This document shows, piece by piece, positions 21,506 to 29,842 of a stretch of DNA of 30,053 nt. Position 1 is the first letter of the stretch, and each line of letters begins with the position of its first letter. Source of the DNA: DATFXM01 sp035315885. GTDB lineage: Bacteria > Acidobacteriota > Blastocatellia > UBA7656. Made by a program: the position numbers and the translations under genes. The notes under the pieces are model-generated. The model was not told the DNA's origin and did no database searches. It saw only the letters and a program-made list of their open reading frames with translations. The stretch lies in contig DATFXM010000010.1 of assembly GCA_035315885.1 (NCBI GenBank), forward strand, positions 1 through 30,053, in the 5' to 3' direction.

Positions 21506-23701
21506 TTAGGCTACAGAAAAGTCCACTTTATGTCTGGCCCGATCCACTCGGTCCACTAACACTTCTACCACGTCACCCAGCCTGAACACTTTTCCAGAGC
21601 GTTGGCCAACCAGCCGATGTTTGCGCTCTTCGTACAGGTACAAGTCATCAGTGAGCGTAGCAACGTGGACCAGTCCTTCGACGAACACGTCGATCAGCTC
21701 CACAAAAAACCCATATTCGTGCACCGAGCTGATTACCCCGCCGAAGCGCTGTCCCACTTGGCCGGCCATGAATTCGGCGCGGCGCCAATCCATCAGCTCC
21801 CGCTCGGCCTCGTCGGCATCGCGTTCACGCTCGCTCGAATGCTCGCCTATGAACTCCAACGTGCGCCGAAGCTGTGTCTCACGCTCCTCTGAAAGCAGCG
21901 CAGCGGAAATGCGATTCAACGCCTGCTTCTTTCCGGGATCGATACCGAGCTCAGTTACAGAATCAGATTGCTCGAGCACTTCGCGAAGGATTCGATGCAC
22001 CACGAGATCAGGGTAACGTCGAATGGGAGAGGTGAAATGCGTGTAGGTAGTCATTGCGAGACCAAAGTGGCCTTCGTTTCGAGGCGTGTAGCGCGCCCGT
22101 TGCATCGAGCGCAGCATCAAGTACGACAGCATTCTCTCCTGCGGTGTGCCCGCGATTTGTTTGGCCAGGTGCTGGAAGCCTCGCTGGGGCACCGGTCCGT
22201 GCATTGAGAATTTGTGACCGAATGAGGCAGCGATCTCGGCGAATTCCTCGACCTTCAAAATGTTCGGCTCCTCGTGAATACGATAGAGCAGCGGCACTCC
22301 AAGTGAATCAAGATGAGTGGCGACCGTCTCGTTAGCCAGGAGCATGAATTCCTCGATGAGCCGATGAGCAATATTCCTCTCGGACCTGACGATTCCGCCG
22401 ATTTGGCCTTCGTCGTTGAACAACAACTCAGCCTCGGGCAGATTGAAGTCAATTGCCCCGCGCTTCTCTCGACGCTCGATCAACACAAGCGCCAGCTTGT
22501 GCATCTCAACGAGCATGTCCTTCACTTGGCTGTATTGTTCGCTCTCGGGCCCCTGAGGATTCTGTAGGATCTCGTTCACAGCCGTGTAAGTCATGCGTTC
22601 GTTGCTTCGAATGACAGTCGGCGCGAGGCGATAATCTACTATGCGGCCAGTGAGGTCCAGTTCGGCCAGGACGGACATGGTGAGACGATCGACTCGGGGA
22701 TTCAGAGAGCAGATGCCATTTGACAGGCGTTCCGGGAGCATCGGAATGGCGTGCTCCGGAAAATAAACCGAAGTGCCGCGTCGAAATGCCTCTTCATCCA
22801 GCCTGCTGCCCTCGCTTACGTAGTACCCGACGTCGGCGATGTGCACGCCGAGTTGCAGTCGCCCGTTTGGCAGCGTCTTTAGTGACACCGCATCGTCGAA
22901 ATCGCGCGCGGTTTCGCCGTCGATTGTGACGGTTATTTCGTTGCGCAAATCGATTCTGCCTTCGAGCTGAACTGCATCGACGTGATCTTCGATTGCATTT
23001 CCTTCCTGCAGAACGTCGTCTGGAAACTCGAGCGGAAGATTGTGCTGGCGAATGATGACTTGAAGATCGATTCCCGGTGTATCGTAAGTGCCGAGCACCT
23101 CCACCACGCGACCCCAGGGTGAGCGACCCGCATCAGCCGGGACTGTGATTTCTACCACGACGATGTCGCCGTCTTCTGCGTACCCACGATTTGCCGGAGT
23201 GACGTTTATCTCGTGCAGAAAACGCTCGTCCATTGGTGAGACGAAACATTGCGGTCCTGCTCGGAACAAGCGCCCCACAACTGTACGGTGAGTTGACCAC
23301 AACACCGCCTCGATTTTTCCAGCCAAACCGCGTCGCGTTCTTCCGACTACTCGGGCAATCACTCGATCGCCGTGAAGCGCCGCTCCCATTCTGCGCCGGT
23401 TGATGTGGAGATCGCCCTGTTCACGTTTGACCGGATCATCGGGAACAACAAACGCGTGGCCTGATTTCGTTCCACTCAGAGTTCCGATGACCAGGTTCGT
23501 TGTTTTGACTCGCCAGTAGCGATTGCCTCTCGATTGAATCAAGCGGACTCGCGCGAATTCGGAAAGATACTCTTTGAGCGTGGGCTCGAGTGACGGGTTA
23601 ACCCCGGCTGAGCGAGCGATCTCTGCAAGATCGACAGCGTGGTCGGCAGAGTCGGGAATCGCTTCGAGTACACGTTGTGGCGAGATGGTTAAACGGAGCA
23701 C
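21506..23701 (-). CDS. rnr: Ribonuclease R (RNB-family 3'-5' exoribonuclease)
   Basis: The 731-residue protein has an N-terminal helix-turn-helix-like segment, two cold-shock domains (about 70-230), and the RNB catalytic core. The core carries TARDFDDAVSL, LGVHIADVGYYV and PMLPERLSNGICSLNP, whose aspartates bind the metal ions, and later HFTSPIRRYPDLVVHR. A C-terminal S1 domain (FGGVISSVHEYGFFVEL) completes it. It degrades structured RNA. It lacks the long basic tail of the E. coli enzyme. The start is GTG at 23701-23699 with no Shine-Dalgarno, preceded by CTCAGAACTTCC from a family-B repeat. The tRNA-Leu gene lies upstream on the same strand. Confidence 0.95.
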   Translation of the reverse strand: MLRLTISPQRVLEAIPDSADHAVDLAEIARSAGVNPSLEPTLKEYLSEFARVRLIQSRGNRYWRVKTTNLVIGTLSGTKSGHAFVVPDDPVKREQGDLHINRRRMGAALHGDRVIARVVGRTRRGLAGKIEAVLWSTHRTVVGRLFRAGPQCFVSPMDERFLHEINVTPANRGYAEDGDIVVVEITVPADAGRSPWGRVVEVLGTYDTPGIDLQVIIRQHNLPLEFPDDVLQEGNAIEDHVDAVQLEGRIDLRNEITVTIDGETARDFDDAVSLKTLPNGRLQLGVHIADVGYYVSEGSRLDEEAFRRGTSVYFPEHAIPMLPERLSNGICSLNPRVDRLTMSVLAELDLTGRIVDYRLAPTVIRSNERMTYTAVNEILQNPQGPESEQYSQVKDMLVEMHKLALVLIERREKRGAIDFNLPEAELLFNDEGQIGGIVRSERNIAHRLIEEFMLLANETVATHLDSLGVPLLYRIHEEPNILKVEEFAEIAASFGHKFSMHGPVPQRGFQHLAKQIAGTPQERMLSYLMLRSMQRARYTPRNEGHFGLAMTTYTHFTSPIRRYPDLVVHRILREVLEQSDSVTELGIDPGKKQALNRISAALLSEERETQLRRTLEFIGEHSSERERDADEAERELMDWRRAEFMAGQVGQRFGGVISSVHEYGFFVELIDVFVEGLVHVATLTDDLYLYEERKHRLVGQRSGKVFRLGDVVEVLVDRVDRARHKVDFSVA

Positions 23702-23704
23702 GAG

Positions 23705-23757
23705 GGAAGTTCTGAGGTCAATAGTTTGAGTTGGTCTGAGGCACTCAGTACTGAGAG
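23705..23757 (+). repeat. Degenerate family-B repeat between rnr and tRNA-Leu
   Basis: GAAGTTCTGAGG (23706-23717) and GCACTCAGTACTGAGAG (23741-23757) are family-B-type units in degraded form. Read on the minus strand, the element leads directly into the GTG start of rnr. Confidence 0.5.
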
Positions 23758-23769
23758 ATCGAACTTTCT

Positions 23770-23855
23770 TGGTGCGGATGAGAGGACTTGAACCTCCACA
23801 GGATTGCTCCTACAGCGTCCTGAGCGCTGCGCGTCTGCCATTCCGCCACATCCGC
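23770..23855 (-). tRNA. tRNA-Leu (anticodon CAG)
   Basis: On the minus strand the acceptor stem is GCGGATG (23855-23849) with CATCCGC, followed by A and an encoded CCA (23772-23770). The anticodon arm is CAGCG-CTCAGGA-CGCTG, giving anticodon CAG for CUG codons. There is a long variable arm (TAGGAGCAATCCTG), as in class II leucine tRNAs, and a TTCAAGT T-loop. About 86 nt with CCA. Confidence 0.95.
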
Positions 23856-23886
23856 AAACAAGTTCGGCCTCAATGAAGCGCGTTTT

Positions 23887-23916
23887 ATACTAGCGACGTC
23901 GCTCGGATTGTGTCAA
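23887..23916 (-). promoter_or_regulatory. Promoter of tRNA-Leu
   Basis: On the minus strand TTGACA (23916-23911) is separated by 18 nt from TAGTAT (23892-23887). The transcript would begin around 23880, about 25 nt before the mature tRNA. A divergent TTGACG at 23996 on the plus strand is a weak candidate for the next gene. Confidence 0.7.
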
Positions 23917-24076
23917 TCGAGGGACGAACGCGCGCTTCTTTGCGTATGGTGTCCCCGAGACAGGCCACGCGGGCCGTAAACGACGTACAATACTCTTGAC
24001 GCAAATACGTCCCGATTTTACCCTTAGGCATTTTCTGCCCCTATAGTCTGCGCGCCCCTCTTCCCGAAAGATCATC

Positions 24077-24820
24077 ATGCGAATGCCACTATTGATCACG
24101 CTCATGGCAGGACTTCTCTGCATGCAGACGCAAGCAGTCGGCGGACGGGTGCAGGAATCAGAAGGGTTGAGAGCTCCGCGAATGACAACCGACGATGTGA
24201 TGCCACCCAAGAGTGCCAGGGTGCATATGCTGGCTTCCGATGAAGAAGGTGGCAAGTCGAGATCGGACTTCACGGCAGCAACGATTCCGAATGCGCGAGG
24301 TGTACTCTACGCCGCATTGAATCAGCTTGCCTCGGCAAATTCGCTCCGCTTGCGAATGCAGCTCAGCAGTGGAAACAGAATGCGGGAGATTTTGATAGAG
24401 ACGATAAAGCCGAATCGTCGGATGCGTATTCTGGCGGACGATGTTGAAGTGATAATGATCGGGCGCGACTTTTATGTAAAAGAGCGCAGCGGTCCGTGGC
24501 AGGCCAGCTCGATTGCGCCGACGATCAACAGCATCAGTGTCGACAACATGGATCCACGGGTACTATTCAGGGATGTGTTGTCGCTAAGAGCGCCGTCGAT
24601 AACCGGAAGGATGGTAGCTCATGAACTGATCGATGGTTTTGATACGGTGGTGTATCAGTTTACGGTAAGCGACCGGAAGGAAACCGGCAAAATAGAGGCT
24701 TGCATCGCAAAAGAAGATAGTTTCGTGCGCCGGCTGATGCTTCATGCGCCGTGGGGTGAGGCTACGATGTGGTTCACCTCGATCAACGATGAAATAAACA
24801 TCGAAAGACCAGAGTGGTAA
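24077..24820 (+). CDS. Predicted secreted protein of unknown function
   Basis: I do not recognise this 247-residue protein. It starts with a likely signal peptide (MRMPLLITLMAGLLCMQTQA). The mature part is predicted mostly beta strand with alternating polar/hydrophobic segments (LRLRMQLSSGNRMREILIETIKPNRRMRIL, here read only in part; then VEVIMIGRDFYVKERSGPW). Strands that describe measured 'how it is used' positions, such as FDTVVYQFTV and GKIEACIAKED, recall the LolA/LppX half-barrel fold that carries lipids, but this is a fold guess. No cysteine follows the signal peptide in lipobox position. It stands alone between tRNA-Leu and the Rieske gene; its TAA stop is followed at once by family-B units. 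Confidence 0.75.
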   Translation: MRMPLLITLMAGLLCMQTQAVGGRVQESEGLRAPRMTTDDVMPPKSARVHMLASDEEGGKSRSDFTAATIPNARGVLYAALNQLASANSLRLRMQLSSGNRMREILIETIKPNRRMRILADDVEVIMIGRDFYVKERSGPWQASSIAPTINSISVDNMDPRVLFRDVLSLRAPSITGRMVAHELIDGFDTVVYQFTVSDRKETGKIEACIAKEDSFVRRLMLHAPWGEATMWFTSINDEINIERPEW

Positions 24821-24823
24821 GCG

Positions 24824-24905
24824 AGTGCTGAGTGCTGAGTAAGGACTTCTGAATTTCTCCCTTCCCTTCTCCGCGTCACCGCGCCCCTTCGCCCTCCTCC
24901 TCTTC
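24824..24905 (+). repeat. Mixed family-B / family-D repeat fragments
   Basis: GAGTGCTGAGTGCTGAGT (24824-24841) is a family-B left arm without a right arm. About 20 nt later, CTTCTCCGCGTCACCGCGCCCC (split units, 24865-24886) resembles a family-D right arm without its left arm. The spacer looks like the joint of two broken elements. Confidence 0.55.
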
Positions 24906-24987
24906 ATCGTTCGCATTGGGCGCGCCTACGTGTTAGATTACCCTGTTCTTCCACGTCAACTTCAACTGACCAGCAACTAAGACTTCG

Positions 24988-26067
24988 ATGAGCGATTCAA
25001 TCGACAGAGTGCGGGCGGAAGGCGCCATGCTGACCGGGTTCTGGTATCCCGCTATGCTCAGCAAGAAGTTGCGACGCCTACAGCTCAAGGGAACAACCTT
25101 GCTGGGCAAACCGCTGGTGATCGGACGCGACCAGTCAGGACGAGCGTTCGCGCTTCTTGATAGCTGCCCTCATCGCGGAATACCTCTGAGGTTCGGAAGG
25201 GTGGAAGGATCTACGGTCGAGTGTTGCTATCACGGCTGGCGCTTCGACACCGCGACCGGTCAATGCCGCGAGATTCCCTCCTTAATTGATGACGACACGC
25301 TTAAGCTGGATCGCATTCGAGCCGGCTGGTTCAAGAGTGAGGACCGCGACGGGTACATCTGGGTGTTCATTGAGGATCGCGACTCACCGCAGCGCGAAGC
25401 ACCACCGGTGCCGGAGCTGCCGGTATTCAGCAGTCGTTACCAGCTCACCCACCTGACTGCCGAGCTTCCGTGCAATATCGATCACGCCATCATTGGTTTG
25501 ATGGATCCAGCTCACGGACCTTTCGTACACCGGGCATGGTGGTGGCGCAATCAAAAGAGCATTCACGCGAAGCAGAAGATCTTCGAACCGATACCAGATG
25601 GTTTTCGGATTTGTGCTCACGCGCCTTCGAGCAACAGCGCGCCGTACAAACTGCTTCGGGTATACGGCGAGCCAATCACGTCCACCATTGAATTCACCCT
25701 ACCCAGCACGAGAGTGGAGATGGTGCGTTGCGGGCGATATTGGTTCACCAGCCGGGCAATCGTGACGCCGATCGCATCGGACCGGAGCCGACTCGACTTT
25801 TGCGCAGCCTGGAACATATTCGGAACCAGCCTTGTAGTCCCATTGTTCAGATTCTTCGCTCGCAAGTTTATTCGCCAGGATCAACGCACAATGGAGAAGC
25901 AGGCTCTGGGTCTAGCGCATCATCCGGCGATGATGTTGATAGATGATGCGGATCGTCCGGCTCGCTGGTACTTCCAACTCAAATCTCGTTACCTCGAAAG
26001 CAGGAAGACCGGGATCTCAGCCGTTCATCCGATTTCCGGACCCGTAACCCTGCGCTGGCGAAGCTAA
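24988..26067 (+). CDS. Rieske non-haem iron oxygenase, alpha-subunit type
   Basis: The 359-residue protein has an N-terminal Rieske [2Fe-2S] domain with C60-x-H62 (CPHRG) and C79-x2-H82 (CCYHGW). A catalytic domain follows whose mononuclear iron site is DPAHGPFVH (Asp-x2-His-x4-His) preceded by NIDH. The layout matches single-component-alpha oxygenases of the VanA/pheophorbide-oxygenase group, which demethylate or hydroxylate bulky substrates. The substrate is unknown, and no reductase or ferredoxin gene is adjacent. A C-terminal hydrophobic stretch (FGTSLVVPLFRFFARKF) may touch the membrane or close the substrate pocket. ATG 24988 has a poor Shine-Dalgarno; TTCGCA-17 nt-TTAGAT near 24911-24939 is a possible promoter. 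Confidence 0.88.
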   Translation: MSDSIDRVRAEGAMLTGFWYPAMLSKKLRRLQLKGTTLLGKPLVIGRDQSGRAFALLDSCPHRGIPLRFGRVEGSTVECCYHGWRFDTATGQCREIPSLIDDDTLKLDRIRAGWFKSEDRDGYIWVFIEDRDSPQREAPPVPELPVFSSRYQLTHLTAELPCNIDHAIIGLMDPAHGPFVHRAWWWRNQKSIHAKQKIFEPIPDGFRICAHAPSSNSAPYKLLRVYGEPITSTIEFTLPSTRVEMVRCGRYWFTSRAIVTPIASDRSRLDFCAAWNIFGTSLVVPLFRFFARKFIRQDQRTMEKQALGLAHHPAMMLIDDADRPARWYFQLKSRYLESRKTGISAVHPISGPVTLRWRS

Positions 26068-26330
26068 GGGGGAGATGAGGGGAAGCGGAGGCGAAGGGGC
26101 GAAGGGGCGACCGGGAGAAACTCCATGATCGTAGCGCGTACCTTTCGCTGCTCTCCGCGTAGCCCCGTCAACGCATCCCCGCATCTCCGCCCGCCACGTC
26201 GCCGTATCCCCGCATCTCCGCCCGCCACGTCGCCGCATCTCCGCGCCCCCACGTCGCCGCGCCCCCGCGTCCCCGCGTCCCCGCTTCGCCCATTCGCCCC
26301 TTCTTCTCCTCATCCCTCATCTCCTCATCG
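26068..26330 (+). repeat. Family-D repeat cluster filling the Rieske-lptCA gap
   Basis: The 327 nt between the two genes hold no convincing gene. A left arm of GGGGAAGCGGAGGCGAAGGGG-type units (broken up, 26070-26110) is followed by a core matching 19124-19192. Then comes a long run of CCCCGCATCTCCGCCCGCC and CCACGTCGCCG-type units (26160-26300), with a direct repeat of CCGCCCGCCACGTCGCCG around 26188 and 26219. The last about 60 nt before the lptCA start are ordinary sequence. Confidence 0.7.
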
Positions 26331-26394
26331 AATCGACACCCTCGGTTGCGATGTGCAAGAATCTCAATCTGATCAAAGCTGACCGGCTGCAATT

Positions 26395-28920
26395 ATGCTA
26401 CGTACCAGGTTGTTATCCGCGAGCAGGTATTTGGCGCTTGCCCTCTTCCTTTCAGTCGCTGCAGCTCTCGCTGTATACCTGCTAATAAAAAACAAACGTG
26501 CGGATCAGCAACAGCAATCTCCTAAGCTCAAAGGATCGGTCGTAGCCGTGTTCAACAACACACGCTACGCCCACGAAGTCCACGGTCAGGTCCGCTTCAT
26601 CCTTACTTCGCAGACCGATCGCTCGTACTCCGACGGAACTCACGAGCTCGAAGGGGTAACCCTCGAGTCGTTCGGAACCGACAACAAACGTCACGACTTC
26701 GTCACCGCCGAACGCGCCAAGGTCAGCAACCCCTCGGACCTCGATAAGCTCGATGCCGAGTTCATAACCAACGTAGTCGTAAAGACGTCAGACGGATTGA
26801 CCGTCAAAACCGAATATCTTCATTACAAACAAAACGCCAACACCGTCGAGACCGATAAGCCTGTCGAGTTTGAAGGAAGAAACTTCTCAGGCAAAGCGAC
26901 AGGCTTGTTTCTCGAGGCGGACGCCGAACGCGTGAGGCTCCTTCAAGATGTTGATGTGACCATCAAAGACAATCAGTCGGAGAAGTCTGACTCAGATGGC
27001 GAGCACCAGCATGCCTCGAATGACGCGGCTACGAAGAGCAACAAGCCCGAAAGGACCGCCGAGGAGCGGGCCGCGAGAAAAGCGGAGAAGCGTCAACGCA
27101 AGAAGGCGCGCCGCGAGGCAGCGCTCGCCCGAGGCGAAGCCCAGGATTCGAGGTCGCGCGGATCCAGGAGGACCGGACCGTCGACGACGCCTGTCTCCAA
27201 GAAGCCGACTCGCATTCAGGGGGTAACTGCGCTTCTGGAGAAGAAGGAGCACCGCGTAACCGTCGAACAAAACGTGCGGGTGACCCAGGGGGAGGACGAG
27301 GCTCGCGCAGACAGAATGATCGCTTACACCGATGCGTCCAATCACATCGAGCGCATCGAGGCGCGCGGTAGTTCTTATCTCGAGCAGAAGGACCGTGGGG
27401 AGCTTCGTTCGCCCGACATGGACTTTTTCTTTGGTCCCTCGCATCAACTCGTGCGAGGTGTGGCGATGGGCGGCTCGAGTTCGCGCTCGTTGGGAGAGGG
27501 TGCGCCGCGCGAGGCTTCTGCCGACCAGATGGAAGCGAATTTTGAAGAAAGCGTCACTGGAAGCGTTCTGCAGACGTTGACCGCTACCGGCCACGCTGTT
27601 GTAAAAGCGCATCCCCCCGCCGTGGCTGCGACCAAGAATCCAGCCGAGCGCCAGTTGAACGCCGATACCATTGTCCTTCAGTTCCAGCCTGACGGAAAAA
27701 ACATAAAGACGGCCGATGCCGTAGGCAGCGCGCTGTTGACCGTGACGCCGGTGAGAGCTGATCCCAAGGCCGACAAAAAAACCATCGCCGCGCCGCGAAT
27801 GAATGCGGTGTTCTTCGATCACGACAACAAGATGAAGACCTACACCGCGAGCGGCGGAGTGCGCACGCAGGCCGACAGCATGGTTCCGAACCGTCATCCT
27901 CCGCGCATCACCACGAGTAAGCGCCTCACTGCCGATTTCCTGGAAGACACTCAAGACATAGAACGCGCGGCGCAGGAGGGCGACTTCAAGTATGAAGAAG
28001 GCGATCGCCACGGAACGGCAGACCGGGCTCTGTACGACGGGCAGAAGGAATACCTGCAGTTGAGAGGCGGCCGGCCGATGGGCTGGGATGAAAAGGCTCG
28101 AACGCAGGCTGATGAAATTGACTACGATCGGCAGAACGACGAAACGCATGCTCGAGGAGACGTTCGAACTACGTACTACAGCCGCGACACTACCAACAAC
28201 TCGACGCCGTTCAGCAACACCAAGTCTCCAGTTTTCATCACCGCGGAGCGCGCTGACGGAAAGAATGAGGATGGCATTGCGGTGTACACTGTGAATGCGC
28301 GAGGCTGGCAAGACGATAACTTCGTGAAGGCCGACCGCATCGAGATGTACCAGAACGAAAAGCGAATGGTGGCGATAGGGCACGTCGAGAGCGCGCTGTA
28401 CAAGGTGAAAAAGCAGGAGCCGGGATCGGGCAACGAGCGGCAACAGCCCGAGCAAAAAACGGCTGACGACAAGAAGCGCGCTACGTCGAAAGGGTCCAAG
28501 TACCGTGCGAACGATGACGCTCCGGGCTTTGCGACGTCCGATCGAATGACGTATTCGGACGCCGACAGGCTTGTGCACTACGAGAGCTCGGTCAAGGCGA
28601 GACACGGCACCGACTACATCGAAGCGAACTCAGTGGACGTGTTTCTTGAGCAGGACAGCAATGAAGTCGATCATCTCATCGCGGAAGGAAGCGTAGTTCT
28701 GATACAGCCTGGCCGCCGCGGAACTGGGGACCACCTCACGTATACCTCGAACGACGGCCGAGCGGTGTTGACCGGAAAAACCGCGCGTGTTGACGATAGC
28801 GAAAAGGGTTCTACGATGGGGTCACAATTGACGTTCTACAGTCGCGATGATAAGATTTTCGTCGAAAATCAACAGGGTACAGGGCGCGTGCGAACGATTC
28901 ATCGGATGGGCAAGCATTAA
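26395..28920 (+). CDS. LptC-LptA/OstA-like fusion, periplasmic LPS-transport protein
   Basis: The 841-residue protein begins with one transmembrane helix (about residues 12-31, YLALALFLSVAAALAVYLLI) and an LptC-like beta-jellyroll (GVTLESFGTDNKRHDFVTAERAKV in part). After a very basic Lys/Arg/Ala linker (about 215-262), several OstA/LptA-type segments with the pattern 'x-A-D-x-x-x-Y-x' and 'G-x-V' strands follow (EARADRMIAYTDASNHI, GTADRALYDGQKEYLQLRGG, ATSDRMTYSDADRLVHYES). LptC and LptA are normally two proteins of about 190 residues that bridge LPS from the inner to the outer membrane. Here the bridge seems to be one long chain. The lptB gene follows 35 nt later, which supports the role. 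Confidence 0.85.
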   Translation: MLRTRLLSASRYLALALFLSVAAALAVYLLIKNKRADQQQQSPKLKGSVVAVFNNTRYAHEVHGQVRFILTSQTDRSYSDGTHELEGVTLESFGTDNKRHDFVTAERAKVSNPSDLDKLDAEFITNVVVKTSDGLTVKTEYLHYKQNANTVETDKPVEFEGRNFSGKATGLFLEADAERVRLLQDVDVTIKDNQSEKSDSDGEHQHASNDAATKSNKPERTAEERAARKAEKRQRKKARREAALARGEAQDSRSRGSRRTGPSTTPVSKKPTRIQGVTALLEKKEHRVTVEQNVRVTQGEDEARADRMIAYTDASNHIERIEARGSSYLEQKDRGELRSPDMDFFFGPSHQLVRGVAMGGSSSRSLGEGAPREASADQMEANFEESVTGSVLQTLTATGHAVVKAHPPAVAATKNPAERQLNADTIVLQFQPDGKNIKTADAVGSALLTVTPVRADPKADKKTIAAPRMNAVFFDHDNKMKTYTASGGVRTQADSMVPNRHPPRITTSKRLTADFLEDTQDIERAAQEGDFKYEEGDRHGTADRALYDGQKEYLQLRGGRPMGWDEKARTQADEIDYDRQNDETHARGDVRTTYYSRDTTNNSTPFSNTKSPVFITAERADGKNEDGIAVYTVNARGWQDDNFVKADRIEMYQNEKRMVAIGHVESALYKVKKQEPGSGNERQQPEQKTADDKKRATSKGSKYRANDDAPGFATSDRMTYSDADRLVHYESSVKARHGTDYIEANSVDVFLEQDSNEVDHLIAEGSVVLIQPGRRGTGDHLTYTSNDGRAVLTGKTARVDDSEKGSTMGSQLTFYSRDDKIFVENQQGTGRVRTIHRMGKH

Positions 28921-28955
28921 GCAGTAAAGAAAAAAGGCAATGAAGAGCGTCGCTG

Positions 28956-29768
28956 ATGTCGAAAGAAGTGGCTGTTGCCGATTCGCAATCTAACAGTCTG
29001 AGCCAAATCCAAACCACCGCACCCGCAGAGAGTTCCATTCAGCAGGCAAGCATTCTGGCAGCCGAGGGCCTGCGCAAGGCTTATCGGAAGAGAGTCGTTG
29101 TCAACAACGTCTCGCTGGATATCAGACAGGGAGAAATTGTCGGGCTGCTTGGGCCGAACGGCGCGGGCAAGACGACCATTTTTTATATGGTTGTGGGACT
29201 CGAGCGCCCCGACAGCGGCAAAATACTTCTGGATGGCAAAGAGGTTACGCGCATGCCGATGTATCTGCGCGCGCGTGATGGAATCAGTTATCTACCGCAG
29301 GAGGCGTCGGTATTTCGCAAGCTGACGGTTGAAGAGAACATCCTGCTGGTGCTTGAAACGTTGCCTCTCACCAAGCAGGAGCGGGATCACCAGCTCGAGG
29401 TGTTGCTTGACGAGTTGGACATCGCTTACGTTCGTCACACGAAGGCGTATCAGCTATCAGGCGGTGAACGCCGGCGAACCGAAATCGCGCGATGCCTTGT
29501 AATCGAACCCCGATTCATTTTGCTGGATGAACCGTTCGCCGGGATCGATCCGATAGCGGTTATCGATATACAGGGAATACTTCAGAAGCTGAAAGAGCGC
29601 GGAATCGGAGTCTTAATCACTGATCACAACGTGCGTGAGACTCTAGCCATAACGGACAGAGCGTATATAATTAACGACGGTCGGATATTCAGAGCGGGAA
29701 CACCCGACACATTAACCCGCGACGAGGAAGTACGACGAGTATATTTGGGGGAGAACTTCAGGATGTAG
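28956..29768 (+). CDS. lptB: LPS export ABC transporter ATPase LptB
   Basis: The 270-residue ATPase powers LPS extraction from the inner membrane. Walker A is GPNGAGKTT, the Q-loop YLPQEASVF, the signature LSGGERRR, Walker B FILLDEPFAGIDP, and the switch histidine is in ITDHNVRET; the YIINDGRI end is typical of LptB. An N-terminal extension of about 30 polar residues precedes the ABC domain (starting SILAAEGLRKAY), longer than in most LptB; a shorter start cannot be excluded. It sits between lptCA and rpoN, the order found in many Gram-negative bacteria. Confidence 0.96.
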   Translation: MSKEVAVADSQSNSLSQIQTTAPAESSIQQASILAAEGLRKAYRKRVVVNNVSLDIRQGEIVGLLGPNGAGKTTIFYMVVGLERPDSGKILLDGKEVTRMPMYLRARDGISYLPQEASVFRKLTVEENILLVLETLPLTKQERDHQLEVLLDELDIAYVRHTKAYQLSGGERRRTEIARCLVIEPRFILLDEPFAGIDPIAVIDIQGILQKLKERGIGVLITDHNVRETLAITDRAYIINDGRIFRAGTPDTLTRDEEVRRVYLGENFRM

Positions 29769-29842
29769 TGATCGGGAGTCAGGCATTCGCGGCTGAGAAC
29801 CGCATTGTCTGAGATGAAACGCCGGTCTCCGAGTTCAAGGGT

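Noticed and set aside
26992..28605. Minus-strand 537-codon open frame inside the lptCA gene
   Set aside because: Long but antisense to a gene with clear domains; its Val/Arg/Leu-rich product has no motif, and there is no ribosome-binding site or promoter.
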